Source of the DNA: Salinicola avicenniae
Lineage (GTDB): Bacteria > Pseudomonadota > Gammaproteobacteria > Pseudomonadales > Halomonadaceae
Assembly (NCBI RefSeq): GCF_023736115.1
Contig: NZ_JAKQZC010000007.1
Coordinates: forward strand, 62,001-126,000
DNA: 64,000 nt
Direction of reading: 5' to 3'
Shown: positions 6,911 through 17,130 of the stretch, in pieces
How positions within the stretch are numbered: position 1 is the first letter of the stretch
Layout of the letters: each line of letters starts with the position of its first letter
Notes under the pieces: generated by a model
What the model saw: only the letters and a program-made list of their open reading frames with translations
Told to the model about the DNA's origin: nothing
The model's database searches: none
Position numbers and translations under genes: made by a program

Positions 6911-9652
6911 ATGTTGAACGTATTGGTACGCAAACTGGTCGGTTCCAAGAACGACCGTGAAGTCAAACGGATGCACAAGCAGGTCGCCGCGATCAACGCG
7001 CTCGAGGCGTCGATTTCCTCGCTGGACGACCAGGCGCTTGCCGCCAAGACCGCCGAATTCCGTCAGCGTCTCGACGCCGGCGAGAAACACGACGCGCTAC
7101 TGGCCGAAGCCTTTGCCGTGGTGCGCGAGGCGAGCCAGCGCGTGCTCGGTATGCGCCATTTCGATGTGCAGATGGTCGGCGGCATGGCCCTGCACGAGGG
7201 GCGCATCGCCGAGATGAAGACCGGTGAGGGCAAGACGCTGGTCGGCACGCTGGCGGTCTACTTCAATGCCCTGCGCGGCAAAGGCGTGCACGTGGTCACG
7301 GTCAACGACTATCTCGCCAGTCGTGATGCGAACTGGATGCGTCCGCTCTACGAATTTCTGGGCCTGTCGGTCGGCGTGATCGCCTCCGGCCAGCCCAACG
7401 AGGAGAAGCGTCAGGCCTACGCCTGCGATATCACCTACGGTACCAACAACGAATACGGCTTCGACTATCTGCGCGACAACATGGCGTTCTCGATGCAGGA
7501 CAAGGTCCAGCGTCCGCTTCATTTCGCGATTATCGATGAGGTCGACTCGATTCTGATCGACGAGGCGCGGACACCGTTGATCATCTCCGGTCCCGTCGAG
7601 GAGGATGTCGAGCTCTACCGCACCATTCACGGTCTTTCGGGCCAGCTCGTACAGTGCACCGACGAGGAGGATCCGAGCAGCGGCGACTTCCTCGTCGACG
7701 AGAAGCAAAAGCAGGTCGAGCTCACCGAGGAGGGGCACCAGAAGGTCGAGCAATTGATGCGCGACGCCGGTCTTCTGAAGACGGATGACTCGCTCTACGC
7801 GGCGCAGAATCTGGGGCTGCTGCAGCATATTCACTCTGCCCTGCGAGCCCGCTGTCTCTATCAGCGCGATGTCGACTATATCGTCTCGAACAACCAGGTC
7901 GTGATCGTCGATGAGCACACCGGCCGCACGATGCCGGGACGGCGCTGGTCGGAAGGTCTGCACCAGGCCGTCGAGGCGAAGGAGAACGTACCGATCCAGC
8001 GCGAAAGCCAGACGCTGGCCTCGACCACGTTCCAGAACTACTTCCGCCTTTACGACAAGCTGGCCGGCATGACCGGGACGGCCGACACCGAAGCGTTCGA
8101 GTTCAACCATATCTACGGTCTCGACGTCCTGATCATCCCGACCAACCGGCCGTTGGCGCGTCAGGACCTGAACGATCTGGTCTATATGAGCGCCGAAGAG
8201 AAGTTCGAGGCGATCATCGAGGACGTCAAGACGCAGCGCGAGGCCGAACGCCCGGTGCTGGTGGGGACGGCATCGATCGAAACGTCCGAATACCTTGCCA
8301 AGCTGATGCGGGACCAGAAGATCCCTCACAATGTTCTCAACGCCAAGCAGCACGACAGCGAGGCGGAGATCATCGCGCAGGCCGGTCGGCCGGGGGCGGT
8401 CACGATCGCCACCAACATGGCCGGACGTGGCACCGACATCGTGCTCGGCGGTAACTGGGAAGCCGAGGTGGCCAAGCTCGAATCGCCGAGCGACGCACAG
8501 ATCGCCGAGCTCAAGGCCGAATGGCAGCAGCGCCACGACGCGGTGCTGGAAGCTGGCGGTCTGCACGTGATCGGCTCCGAGCGTCACGAGTCGCGGCGTA
8601 TCGACAACCAGCTGCGTGGCCGTTCGGGACGCCAGGGCGATCCAGGGTCGACCCGTTTCTTCCTGTCACTGGAAGACAATCTGATGCGCCTGTTCGGGTC
8701 CGATCGCGTGCAGCGTCTCATGGGGGCGCTGGGCCTCGAGCGCGGCGAGGCGATCGAGCACAAGATGGTTTCCAATGCCGTCGAGCGGGCACAGAAGAAG
8801 GTCGAAGGTCGCAACTTCGACATCCGCAAGCAGCTGCTCGAGTACGATGATGTCGCCAACGATCAGCGCCGGGTCATCTACGATCAGCGCGACGAAATCC
8901 TCGCGGCCGATGATATCTCCGATAACGTGGCCAGCATCCGCGACGAGGTGCTAGTGCAGACTATCGCCGAGTACGTGCCGCCGCAGAGCCTGCCGGAGCA
9001 GTGGGAGCTGGCCGGTCTCCAGGATCAGCTCAAGCAGGCGTTCAACCTCGATTTGCCGCTGGAGCAGTGGGCCGAGGAAGATCCGCATTTCAACGAGGAA
9101 CTGCTGCGCCAGCGCTTGCTCGATCAGCATCGCGGCCAATATGCAGCCAAGGTCGAGGCGATCGGCGAAGAGATGATGCGCCGCTTCGAGAAGCAGGTGA
9201 TGCTGCAGGTGCTCGACACGCGCTGGAAGGAGCATCTGCAGTCGATGGATCACCTGCGTCGCGGTATTCACCTGCGCGGCTACGCCCAGAAGAATCCCAA
9301 GCAGGAGTACAAGCGCGAGGCCTTCGAGCTGTTCCAGTCGCTGCTCTACAACATCAAGCATGACGTCACGCGCATCCTCAGCCATGTTCAGGTCCGCCGT
9401 CAGGAAGAGGTCGAAGATCTCGAACGTCAGCGGCGTGAGGCGCTGGAGCGCGAGAAGGCGGCCAGCCAGTCGGTGCACGAAGAAGCCATCGCCGCCGCTC
9501 AGGAGACCGCCGAAGGCGCGGAGCCCGCGTCGGCCGAAGGTGACGAGAACGCGCAGCCGGTGCGTCGCGAGGGGCCCAAGGTGGGGCGTAACGATCCTTG
9601 CCCGTGCGGGTCCGGCAAGAAATACAAGCAGTGTCACGGCAAGCTGAACTGA
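6911..9652 (+). CDS. secA: Preprotein translocase ATPase SecA
   Basis: Motor ATPase that drives unfolded preproteins through SecYEG. The 913-residue protein (E. coli 901) shows the Walker A motif TGEGKTLVG, the DEAD-like [16 protein letters not shown], helicase motifs around [17 protein letters not shown] and [10 protein letters not shown], a charged linker from about residue 830, and a complete C-terminal zinc motif [14 protein letters not shown] that binds SecB. AGGA seven bases before the ATG is the ribosome-binding site and is predicted to be masked in an RNA stem. argJ follows 45 bases downstream. Confidence 0.99.
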   Translation: MLNVLVRKLVGSKNDREVKRMHKQVAAINALEASISSLDDQALAAKTAEFRQRLDAGEKHDALLAEAFAVVREASQRVLGMRHFDVQMVGGMALHEGRIAEMKTGEGKTLVGTLAVYFNALRGKGVHVVTVNDYLASRDANWMRPLYEFLGLSVGVIASGQPNEEKRQAYACDITYGTNNEYGFDYLRDNMAFSMQDKVQRPLHFAIIDEVDSILIDEARTPLIISGPVEEDVELYRTIHGLSGQLVQCTDEEDPSSGDFLVDEKQKQVELTEEGHQKVEQLMRDAGLLKTDDSLYAAQNLGLLQHIHSALRARCLYQRDVDYIVSNNQVVIVDEHTGRTMPGRRWSEGLHQAVEAKENVPIQRESQTLASTTFQNYFRLYDKLAGMTGTADTEAFEFNHIYGLDVLIIPTNRPLARQDLNDLVYMSAEEKFEAIIEDVKTQREAERPVLVGTASIETSEYLAKLMRDQKIPHNVLNAKQHDSEAEIIAQAGRPGAVTIATNMAGRGTDIVLGGNWEAEVAKLESPSDAQIAELKAEWQQRHDAVLEAGGLHVIGSERHESRRIDNQLRGRSGRQGDPGSTRFFLSLEDNLMRLFGSDRVQRLMGALGLERGEAIEHKMVSNAVERAQKKVEGRNFDIRKQLLEYDDVANDQRRVIYDQRDEILAADDISDNVASIRDEVLVQTIAEYVPPQSLPEQWELAGLQDQLKQAFNLDLPLEQWAEEDPHFNEELLRQRLLDQHRGQYAAKVEAIGEEMMRRFEKQVMLQVLDTRWKEHLQSMDHLRRGIHLRGYAQKNPKQEYKREAFELFQSLLYNIKHDVTRILSHVQVRRQEEVEDLERQRREALEREKAASQSVHEEAIAAAQETAEGAEPASAEGDENAQPVRREGPKVGRNDPCPCGSGKKYKQCHGKLN

Positions 9653-9697
9653 GACAGTCACGGCACGCCGCTGGCGTGCCCGCGAGGAGAGGACGAC

Positions 9698-10906
9698 ATG
9701 GCAGTAGGCGAGGCGATATTCCCCGAGATGCCGGTGATCGAGGGTGTTCGGCTGGGCTCGGCGATGGCCGGTATCAAGAAACCGGATCGTCGCGATCTCG
9801 TGGTTATCGAGATTCCCGACGGGGCGGCGGTGGCGGCAACCTTCACGCGCAACGCCTTCTGTGCCGCACCGGTTCACGTGGCACGCGATCATCTGGGGCA
9901 GGCGGCGCCCCGCTATCTGCTCGTCAATACCGGCAATGCCAATGCCGGTACCGGCGCGCGCGGGCAACAGGATGCCGAGCGCTGCTGTCAGGCCCTGGCC
10001 GAACTGGCTGGCGTGAGTGGACAGCAGGTGCTGCCGTTTTCCACCGGGGTCATCGGTGAACCGCTGCCGGTCGAGCGTATCGCCGCGGGTCTGCCACAAG
10101 CTTTCGCGGCACTCGACGAACGGCACTGGGCCAGTGCGGCGGAAGGCATTCTGACCACCGATACTCGCCCCAAGGGGGCCACGACGCAGGTCGAACTCAG
10201 CGGTGGTACGGTCACGATCAACGGGATCAGCAAGGGCTCGGGCATGATCCAGCCCAACATGGCGACGATGCTCGGCTTCGTGGCCTGTGACGCGACGGTC
10301 GAGCCGGCCAAGCTGCAGGCGTGGCTGCGCGATGCCGTGAAGGTATCGTTCAATTCGATCACCGTGGATTCCGATACCTCGACCAACGACGCCTGCACGT
10401 TGATCGCCACCGGGCGTGGTGCCTCCGTGACAACGGCGGACGACGAGGCCCGCTTCCGCGAGGCGCTGACGCGGGTGCTGACCGAGCTGGCCCAGGCGAT
10501 TATTCGGGATGCCGAAGGGGCGACCAAGTTCGTTACGCTCGCGGTCGAAGAGGCCGGTAGTGTGGAAGAGGCGCGTGCCGTGGCCTTTACGGTGGCGCAC
10601 TCGCCACTGGTGAAGACGGCGATCTACGCTTCCGACGCCAACTGGGGGCGAATCCTGGCAGCGGTCGGGCGCGCGCCCGTGGCGAACCTGGACGTCGAGC
10701 GGATCGTGATCGACCTGGGCGATGTGCGTCTGGTCGAACATGGCGGTCGCGCCGAGAGTTATACCGAGGACGCGGGCAGTCGAGTGATGGCTCAGGAAGA
10801 GATCATCATCCGCATTCGGCTAGGCCGTGGCGAGGAAGCCGCCACGGTATGGACATCGGATCTGTCCCACGACTACGTATCGATCAATGCGGATTACCGC
10901 AGCTGA
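9698..10906 (+). CDS. argJ: Glutamate N-acetyltransferase / ornithine acetyltransferase ArgJ
   Basis: Recycles the acetyl group from N-acetylornithine to glutamate in arginine synthesis; bifunctional members also use acetyl-CoA. The 402-residue precursor self-cleaves before a nucleophilic threonine. That site is visible as NMATMLGF with the Thr at about residue 190, preceded by ISKGSGMIQP. The C-terminus NADYRS is typical of the family. GAGGAGAGG precedes the ATG. The order secA-argJ-mutT is shared with Pseudomonas relatives; there is no obvious promoter of its own, so it is probably read from secA. Confidence 0.96.
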   Translation: MAVGEAIFPEMPVIEGVRLGSAMAGIKKPDRRDLVVIEIPDGAAVAATFTRNAFCAAPVHVARDHLGQAAPRYLLVNTGNANAGTGARGQQDAERCCQALAELAGVSGQQVLPFSTGVIGEPLPVERIAAGLPQAFAALDERHWASAAEGILTTDTRPKGATTQVELSGGTVTINGISKGSGMIQPNMATMLGFVACDATVEPAKLQAWLRDAVKVSFNSITVDSDTSTNDACTLIATGRGASVTTADDEARFREALTRVLTELAQAIIRDAEGATKFVTLAVEEAGSVEEARAVAFTVAHSPLVKTAIYASDANWGRILAAVGRAPVANLDVERIVIDLGDVRLVEHGGRAESYTEDAGSRVMAQEEIIIRIRLGRGEEAATVWTSDLSHDYVSINADYRS

Positions 10907-10951
10907 TCCTTTCCATCCAACCCAGTTCAGTGGTTCGAGAGACTTAGCAAG

Positions 10952-11905
10952 ATGATCAAGAGACGGGTCCATGTAGCGGCCGCCGCCATCGTCCGTGGCG
11001 ATGGCCGGGTACTGATCGCCAGACGGCCGGCAACCGTCGATCAAGGCGGTCTTTGGGAGTTCCCGGGGGGCAAGTTGGCGCCCTACGAGACCGGCTTCGA
11101 GGCGCTCAAGCGGGAGTTGAGCGAGGAGCTCGGTATCGAGATTCAGCGCGCACAGCCGCTGATCCGTGTGCATCACGAGTATGCCGACAAGCATATTCTG
11201 CTCGATGTCTGGCAGGTGCGTGAATACGAGGGTGAGCCCTACGGCCGCGAAGGCCAGCCGGTGCGCTGGGTCGATGTCGATGAACTGCCGAACTACCCTT
11301 TTCCGGCGGCCAACCTACCGATTCTGCGCGCCGTCGCGCTGCCGCAGGAGTACCTCATCACCGCCGAGGAGGTGAGCGACGAGGTCTTTCTGCAGCGGCT
11401 GGAGCGGGCACTGAAGGAAGATGGCATTCGCCTGGTTCAGCTGCGCGCCAAGGGTCTCGACGACGAGGCTTACCAGGTGCGGGCAGAGAAGACGCTGGCG
11501 TTGTGCCGAGAGCATGGTGCCAAGCTGTTGCTGAACGCCGACCCGGCGTGGCTCGAGCGTGTCGACGCCGACGGCATCCATCTGACCAGCGCACGGCTGA
11601 TGGCGCTCAAGGGGCGCCCGATTCCGGCGCATAAATGGCTGGGCGCCTCGACCCATGACGACGAACAACTGACTCAAGCCGGTCGCCTCGACTGTGATTT
11701 CGTCACGCTATCGCCACTGGCGCCGACGCCTTCGCATCCGGGTGTGATCACGCTGGGCTGGCACGACTTCCAGCAGATGGTGGAAACCGCGGCGATGCCG
11801 GTCTTTGCGCTGGGTGGCATGACACGCCACCACGCCAATCAGGCGCGCGGCGTGGGCGCGCAGGGGATCGCCTCGATTCGCGACTTCTGGCGCGACGACG
11901 CCTAA
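10952..11905 (+). CDS. mutT: Nudix hydrolase (MutT type) fused to a ThiE/TenI-like domain
   Basis: The N-terminal domain (residues 1 to about 130) is a MutT Nudix hydrolase with a complete Nudix box at 40-62 (Gly40, Glu46, Arg54, Glu55, Glu58, Glu59, Gly61); the family sanitises 8-oxo-dGTP. Residues from about 132 to 315 resemble thiamine-phosphate synthase (IRLVQLRAKGLDDEAY, GLHL-like DGIHLTSARL, LGASTHDDEQL, FALGGMTRHH). This fusion is known in pseudomonads and relatives. The second domain is usually thought not to make thiamine phosphate, and its role is unknown. The gene lies 45 bases after argJ and is closed by a strong bidirectional terminator. Confidence 0.93.
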   Translation: MIKRRVHVAAAAIVRGDGRVLIARRPATVDQGGLWEFPGGKLAPYETGFEALKRELSEELGIEIQRAQPLIRVHHEYADKHILLDVWQVREYEGEPYGREGQPVRWVDVDELPNYPFPAANLPILRAVALPQEYLITAEEVSDEVFLQRLERALKEDGIRLVQLRAKGLDDEAYQVRAEKTLALCREHGAKLLLNADPAWLERVDADGIHLTSARLMALKGRPIPAHKWLGASTHDDEQLTQAGRLDCDFVTLSPLAPTPSHPGVITLGWHDFQQMVETAAMPVFALGGMTRHHANQARGVGAQGIASIRDFWRDDA

Positions 11906-11949
11906 GCTTGGTTGTCGGTGAGCCGGCCGGGTGACTGGCCATCCTGATG

Positions 11950-11987
11950 ACGACAACGCCGCACCCAAGGGTGCGGCGTTGTCGTTT
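11950..11987. terminator. Bidirectional terminator between mutT and yacG
   Basis: A near-perfect 17-bp inverted repeat (11950-11966 with 11969-11985) with a 2-base centre, flanked by TTT on the plus strand. It lies between convergent mutT (+) and yacG (-), so it probably stops transcription from both sides. Confidence 0.8.
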
Positions 11988-12055
11988 AGGCTGCCTTGTT
12001 TGGACTGCCTCGCTCGGATTCTCTCGTCTGGTTGATCGAAACGCGGGTGTGACGG

Positions 12056-12292
12056 CTACTCGCCGCGCTCCAGCTTGTCGATCAGGGTATCGAGCTCGGT
12101 TTCGTCCATGTGCGGTTCGCCGGGGATGCGGTGCGAACCGTCGGCCCAGGCGCCGAGATCAATCAGGCGGCAGCGTTTAGAGCAGAAAGGCCGGTAGGGG
12201 TTGTCGGTGGACCAGGCCACGGCGGTCTGGCACTGCGGGCAACGCACGGTCAGCACGTCGCGATCATCGGAGTGATCGTTGCGTTGGTTCAT
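12056..12292 (-). CDS. yacG: DNA gyrase inhibitor YacG, zinc-binding
   Basis: Small protein that in E. coli binds GyrB and blocks DNA binding by gyrase. The 78-residue product carries the zinc knuckle CPQC (Cys18, Cys21) and FCSKRC (Cys37, Cys41), followed by the conserved [19 protein letters not shown]. The C-terminus is acidic. Its start overlaps the coaE stop by four bases, so it is translated from the pilD-coaE-yacG transcript. Confidence 0.95.
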   Translation of the reverse strand: MNQRNDHSDDRDVLTVRCPQCQTAVAWSTDNPYRPFCSKRCRLIDLGAWADGSHRIPGEPHMDETELDTLIDKLERGE

Positions 12293-12942
12293 GGCTGATG
12301 AATTCTCGAGAATGACGACGCCAGCTGGCGATAATATGCGTCCAACCGGTCGACTTGAGTCTGCAGGGATTGTCGATCACCGCTATTGTCGATGACGTCA
12401 TCGGCCGCTGCAAGGCGGGTGTCGCGCGAGCTCTGCGCGGCCATGATCGCCTCGATCTGTCGGTGTTCCACGCCGTCGCGTGTGGCGGTACGCGCCAGTT
12501 GGGTCGCCTCCGGCACATCCACGACCAATATCCGGTCGACTATCTGTCGCTGATCGGTCTCGATCAGCAGCGGCGAGACCAGCAGGCAGTAGGGCGAACC
12601 GCTCTCGCGCAGGCGCTGTAGATGGTCGTGTAGGCGCTGGCGAATACGCGGATGCGTGGTCTGCTCGAGCCAGCGCCGCTCTACCGGGTCCTCGAAGACG
12701 CGGTTGCGCAGGGCTCGACGGTCGAGCTGGCCGTCAGCCTGCAGAATCGCCGGTCCGTGACGCGAGACGATCTCGGCAAGCGCCGGTTCTCCCGGCATCA
12801 CGATCTCGCGGGCCACATCGTCGGCGTCGACCCAGCCAACGCCATGCTCGCCGAAGCAGCGTGCCACCGCGCTCTTGCCCGCGCCGATACCGCCGGTCAG
12901 CCCGATGACCGGGACGTGTCGCGAGGGTGTCGGTATGGGCAT
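12289..12942 (-). CDS. coaE: Dephospho-CoA kinase
   Basis: Phosphorylates the 3'-hydroxyl of dephospho-CoA, the last step of coenzyme A synthesis. The 217-residue product has the P-loop [15 protein letters not shown] near residue 13, the [10 protein letters not shown] segment and the lid region [11 protein letters not shown]. The true start is the ATG at 12942, which shares one base with the pilD stop (TGATG). The frame stays open a long way upstream but that part is only the antiparallel-frame shadow of pilD. Confidence 0.95.
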   Translation of the reverse strand: MPIPTPSRHVPVIGLTGGIGAGKSAVARCFGEHGVGWVDADDVAREIVMPGEPALAEIVSRHGPAILQADGQLDRRALRNRVFEDPVERRWLEQTTHPRIRQRLHDHLQRLRESGSPYCLLVSPLLIETDQRQIVDRILVVDVPEATQLARTATRDGVEHRQIEAIMAAQSSRDTRLAAADDVIDNSGDRQSLQTQVDRLDAYYRQLASSFSRIHQP

Positions 12943-13814
12943 CAGATGCCTCCCAGCAGCAGCGCACGATAGCCGTGTAGCAGTGGCTCGCCGACCAGTA
13001 GCGCAATCCAGCCGGCCAGTGCGATGAACGGGCCGAAGGGGAGCGGTTGGTCGCGCTGTTGGCGACGAGTCGCTATCAACGTCATGCCTACCAGCGCTCC
13101 GACGCCGGCCGACAGCAGCAGCAGCAGGGGCAGCGCCTGCCAGCCGAGCCAGGCCCCCAGGGCGGCCATCAGCTTGAAGTCTCCGTAGCCCATTCCTTCT
13201 TTTCCGGTGGCGAACTTGAACAGCCAGTAGACCAGCCAGAGCGACAGATAGCCGGAGACGGCACCTAAAACGGCGCCTTCCAGCTGCCACGGCGCGAACA
13301 GCCACTGATAGAGCAACCCGGCCCACAGGAGCGGCAGCGTGATCGCATCGGGCAGCAGCTGCGTGCGCCAGTCGATGACCGCCAGGGCCAGCAGCGCCAG
13401 GCAGGCACCGAGCAGCCACAGGCTGGCCCAGCTCACCCCGTGTCCGGCGACGATGGCCAAGGCCAGCGTCGCGGCGATCAGTTCGATCATCGGATACTGG
13501 ATGCTGATGCGCGTGCCGCAGGCCGCGCAGCGCCCGCGGCGCTTGAGCCAGCCAATCACCGGCAGGTTGTCGTGCCAGGCGATGAAGTGGCCGCAGCCCG
13601 GGCAGTGGGAGCGGGGCGTCGCCAGATTGTAGGTCGGCATGCTGTCCGGTTCTAGCGCCAGGGCTTCTTGGGCCTCGGTGCGCCAGCGGCGCATCAGCAT
13701 CACCGGCAAGCGCACGATGACCACGTTGAGAAAGCTGCCGAGCACGGCGCCGAGCACGAAGGCCAGCGGCCAGGTCAGCAGAGGAGACAATGGGAACAAC
13801 GGAAACTCCAGCAA
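12942..13814 (-). CDS. pilD: Type IV prepilin peptidase / N-methyltransferase
   Basis: Inner-membrane aspartic protease that cleaves the prepilin leader after Gly and N-methylates the new Phe1. The 290-residue protein has the GSFLNVVIVRLP motif, the cytoplasmic zinc-binding loop with CPGCGH and CAACGT pairs, the catalytic aspartates (one in YGDFKLMAALG), and about seven to eight hydrophobic segments. The start appears to be TTG at 13814, since an in-frame TGA lies four codons upstream; no strong ribosome-binding site is visible, so a slightly later start is possible. It processes the pilA product encoded at 17368. Confidence 0.94.
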   Translation of the reverse strand: MLEFPLFPLSPLLTWPLAFVLGAVLGSFLNVVIVRLPVMLMRRWRTEAQEALALEPDSMPTYNLATPRSHCPGCGHFIAWHDNLPVIGWLKRRGRCAACGTRISIQYPMIELIAATLALAIVAGHGVSWASLWLLGACLALLALAVIDWRTQLLPDAITLPLLWAGLLYQWLFAPWQLEGAVLGAVSGYLSLWLVYWLFKFATGKEGMGYGDFKLMAALGAWLGWQALPLLLLLSAGVGALVGMTLIATRRQQRDQPLPFGPFIALAGWIALLVGEPLLHGYRALLLGGI

Positions 13815-14041
13815 GACGGATCAATAGAGGGGCTTAGGGTAACGCATCGCGATGGTCAAGCGTGCCCCACGACCCTGAACCGGATGCCAGACAGGCCGTG
13901 GTTACCGAAAAAACGACGCGACGACTTGTCCTTGTGGCCGGATGGGGAGTCCTCGGCTGGGCTTTGGTTGCGGGTTCTTCTCCCTTGCCGTTCCCCGGCG
14001 TTTCTGGGCAGGCAACCGGTCGAGCGAGCGCCGTTCAGTTG

Positions 14042-15268
14042 CTAGATGGCGGAGCCCATCTGGAAAATGGGTAGATACATGGAGGTCACCAGTCCGCCCA
14101 CCAGCACGCCGAGCACCACGATAATCAAGGGTTCCAGCAGGGAGGTCAGGGCATCGACCTGGTTGTCGACCTCCTCCTCGTAGAACTCCGCAACCTTGTC
14201 GAGCATGGTCTCCAGTTCGCCGGCCTCTTCGCCGATACTGACCATCTGTACTGCCATGATCGGAAACACGCGCGTGCGGCGCATGGCGAAGTTAAGCTGC
14301 TGACCGTTGCCGACGTCTTCGCGAATGTTGGTCAGTGCACGTTGATGGACCCGGTTGCCGGTGGCGCCGGTGGCGGTCTCGAGCGCCTCGACCAGCGGGA
14401 TGCCGGCGCTGAAGGTCGTTGCCAAGGTGCGCGAGAAACGGGCGATCGATCCCTTGTCGACGATATTGCCCAGCACCGGCAGGCGCAGCAGCAGCGCGTG
14501 CAGCCGGTAAGCGAAGGTGTCCGAGCGGCTGGCGAGATGCTTGAGCAGGAACCCGGCGGCTATCATCGCCAGAATGGCCTGCCACCAGTAAGCCTGCGCC
14601 AGTTCGGAGAGGTGGATCGTCATCCGCGTGAAGGCGGGCAGGTCAGCGCCGAAGCTGGCAAACAGACTCTCGAACTGCGGTACCACTTTAATCAACAAGA
14701 GGGCGGTGACGCCGATACCCACGGCGATGACGGCGGTGGGGTAGTAGAGTGCCTTGCGAATCCGTCCCTTCAGTGTCTCGATCTTCTCGCGGTAGCTGGC
14801 GATGCGCTCGAGCATGCGGTCGAGTGCACCGGCCTGTTCGCCGGCGGCCACCATGGCGATGAACATTCGATCAAAGCGCGCTGGATGCCGCGATAGCGCC
14901 TCCGAAAAGCTGGCACCGGCACTGATATCGTTGGCCAGGTTTTCGACCAGATTGCGCATGGCCGGATTCTTCAGGGTTTCCGCGACCACGCGACAGGCCT
15001 GCAGCAAGGGGATGCCGGCGCGAATCATGGTCGCCATCTGGCGTGCGAACAGGGTGACGTCGCGGGAACGAATGCGGCCAAGGCCGAACAGTCCCGTTTT
15101 GCGCGTGACCCGCTTGACGATAATCTTTTGACGCGCCAGTTCCTTGCGCACCTCTGTCGCGTCGGCAGCCACCAGCTCGCCGCTGACGGTCTCGCCGCGC
15201 AGGTTCTTGCCCCGCCAGTGCCAGCGGTGCATGACGACCCGTTTGGGTGTCTTGTGCAAAGTAGCCAT
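14042..15268 (-). CDS. pilC: Type IV pilus inner-membrane platform protein PilC
   Basis: GspF-family platform protein that couples the PilB motor to pilin assembly. The 408-residue protein has two copies of the T2SSF domain (about residues 70-195 and 275-397), each followed by hydrophobic segments, with the family signature LARQMATMIRAGIPLLQA and its repeat FSRTLATTFSAGIPLVEAL. pilB is 137 bases upstream and pilD 227 bases downstream, so the operon is looser than in Pseudomonas but in the same order. Confidence 0.95.
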   Translation of the reverse strand: MATLHKTPKRVVMHRWHWRGKNLRGETVSGELVAADATEVRKELARQKIIVKRVTRKTGLFGLGRIRSRDVTLFARQMATMIRAGIPLLQACRVVAETLKNPAMRNLVENLANDISAGASFSEALSRHPARFDRMFIAMVAAGEQAGALDRMLERIASYREKIETLKGRIRKALYYPTAVIAVGIGVTALLLIKVVPQFESLFASFGADLPAFTRMTIHLSELAQAYWWQAILAMIAAGFLLKHLASRSDTFAYRLHALLLRLPVLGNIVDKGSIARFSRTLATTFSAGIPLVEALETATGATGNRVHQRALTNIREDVGNGQQLNFAMRRTRVFPIMAVQMVSIGEEAGELETMLDKVAEFYEEEVDNQVDALTSLLEPLIIVVLGVLVGGLVTSMYLPIFQMGSAI

Positions 15269-15405
15269 GTGCTGGTGTCCCCATTGCCATCGTCACGTCG
15301 GCGTGAACAACGTCGCGTTGGCGTCAAAATCGAAACGACCGATCCGCTCATGCGGCCTGCAGTATCAGGCGCTCGGCGGTATCGGGAGCGAGCTTGCGGC
15401 CCTTG

Positions 15406-17130
15406 TCAGCCGGTCGTTACGCGACTGATCTCTTCCAGCGTGGTCATGCCCTCGAGCACCCTGTCGATACCGCTCTGGCGCAGGCTCGGACAGCCCGCTT
15501 CTCGGGCGAGGCCTGCGAGCTCTGCCGCGTGGGCCTCGCTCATGATCATCTGGCGCATGTCATGATCGACGGGTACCACTTCATACAGGCCGATACGCCC
15601 CTTGTAGCCCAGCGTGCAGTGGTCGCAGCCGACGGCGCGGTAGGGCGTGGCGTCGGCAAGCCGTGCGGCGTCGACACCTTCGCGGCGCCATACCTCCGCC
15701 GGTATCTCTGCCGGCTGCCGGCAGCGAGGGCAGAGGCGGCGAGCCAGACGCTGGGCGATGATCAGCGACACGGAGCTGGCAATGTTGAAACTTTCCACGC
15801 CCATGTTTCGCAGGCGCGTCAGAGTTTCCGCGGCGGAGTTGGTGTGTAGCGTGGAGAGAACCAGGTGACCGGTCTGCGCCGCTTTGACAGCGATCTCTGC
15901 GGTTTCCAGATCGCGAATCTCGCCGACCATGACGACATCCGGGTCCTGACGCAGAAAGGCTCGCAGCGCGCTGGCGAAATCCAGGCCGATACGCGGCTGC
16001 ACATTGACCTGGTTGACGCCCGGCACCTTGAGTTCGACCGGGTCCTCAGCCGTGGAGATATTGCGTGCTTCGGTATTAAGGACGTTGAGACCGGTATAGA
16101 GCGTGACGGTCTTGCCGCTACCGGTCGGCCCGGTCACGAGGATCATCCCCTGGGGCGCCGCCAGGGCGGTTTCGAAGAGCGTCCGTTGTTCGGCGCTGAA
16201 ACCGAGGGCGTCGATGCCCCAGTCGGCGGAGCGGGCATCGAGCAGGCGCATGACGACTTTTTCGCCGAACACCGTCGGCAGCGTGTTGACGCGGAAGTCG
16301 ATGGCGTGGCTGGCATCGACGCGCAGCTTCATCGAGCCGTCCTGTGGCAGACGCCGTTCGGAGATGTCCAAGCGTGCCATCACCTTGAGTCGCGCGGCCA
16401 GCCGGGTGCGCAGCGAGAGCGGGGGGCGCGCGATCTCCAGCAGCATGCCGTCGACGCGAAAGCGGATACGGTAGCTCGATTCGTAGGGTTCGAAGTGAAT
16501 GTCCGAGGCCCCGCGCTGGATCGCGTCGTGCAGGATGCGGTTGACGAAGCGCACGACCGGCTCGTCGCCGTCGCTATCGCCGAGTGCGGCCGCCTCTCGC
16601 TCGAGGTCGACCTCGCTGTTGTCGAGCGTCAGCGATTCGCTGGCTTCGTCGAGCGCCTCTAGCATGCCCGAGTGTTCCTGGTGTCGATGCTGTCGCGTGA
16701 GCGCGCGTTCGAGTTGATCGAAGGCGACCAGAACGCCTTCGATCGCCAGTCCGGTGGTGAACTGCAGTTCGTCAAGCTTGGCCAGCATGGAAGGAAAGGC
16801 GACGGCCACGGTCAGGCGACGCTCGTTGCGCGCCAATGGCAGCACGCCATAGCGTTGGGCGACTTTGTCCGCGACCGGCTCGACGAACGGCAGGCGCTGC
16901 CAGTCGACGTGGGTCAGATCCAGAAACGGCATGCCATATTCATGGGCGGCCAGGACGCCGGCCTCATGCGGATCGATGCGCCCGTTGCGCACCAGAAATT
17001 CCATCAGGGTCTGCTGGGCCTCGGCGGCCTCGTCGAAGGCGCGCTCGCAGCTGGCGGTATCGATCAGGCCGCGGTCGATAAACCGCTTGGCGAGACCGCG
17101 GTGGGTCCTGGAGGAGGAAGCTTCCTGCAT
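15406..17130 (-). CDS. pilB: Type IV pilus assembly ATPase PilB
   Basis: Hexameric cytoplasmic ATPase that powers pilus extension. The 574-residue protein has an N-terminal MshEN-type domain, then the secretion ATPase core with Walker A GPTGSGKTVTLY, the Asp box, Walker B DPDVVMVGEIRDLETAEIA, the His box TLHTNSAAETLTRL, and a tetracysteine zinc site (CPRC and CDHC). I place the start at the ATG at 17130 (MQEASSSRTHRGLAK) from family length; the frame is open further upstream into the intergenic region but that part has no similarity. AAGG is a weak ribosome-binding site. Confidence 0.95.
   Translation of the reverse strand: MQEASSSRTHRGLAKRFIDRGLIDTASCERAFDEAAEAQQTLMEFLVRNGRIDPHEAGVLAAHEYGMPFLDLTHVDWQRLPFVEPVADKVAQRYGVLPLARNERRLTVAVAFPSMLAKLDELQFTTGLAIEGVLVAFDQLERALTRQHRHQEHSGMLEALDEASESLTLDNSEVDLEREAAALGDSDGDEPVVRFVNRILHDAIQRGASDIHFEPYESSYRIRFRVDGMLLEIARPPLSLRTRLAARLKVMARLDISERRLPQDGSMKLRVDASHAIDFRVNTLPTVFGEKVVMRLLDARSADWGIDALGFSAEQRTLFETALAAPQGMILVTGPTGSGKTVTLYTGLNVLNTEARNISTAEDPVELKVPGVNQVNVQPRIGLDFASALRAFLRQDPDVVMVGEIRDLETAEIAVKAAQTGHLVLSTLHTNSAAETLTRLRNMGVESFNIASSVSLIIAQRLARRLCPRCRQPAEIPAEVWRREGVDAARLADATPYRAVGCDHCTLGYKGRIGLYEVVPVDHDMRQMIMSEAHAAELAGLAREAGCPSLRQSGIDRVLEGMTTLEEISRVTTG

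Noticed and set aside
8951..10741. 596-codon open frame antisense to secA and argJ
   Set aside because: Antisense to two well-supported enzymes and without domains or ribosome-binding site.
12289..13824. Apparent 511-residue fusion ending in CoaE
   Set aside because: The N-terminal two-thirds is an alternative frame of pilD. CoaE proper begins at the ATG at 12942, coupled to the pilD stop.
13862..14074. 70-codon ORF with a hydrophobic stretch between pilD and pilC
   Set aside because: Starts at GTG without a ribosome-binding site and runs antisense into the conserved pilC 3' end.
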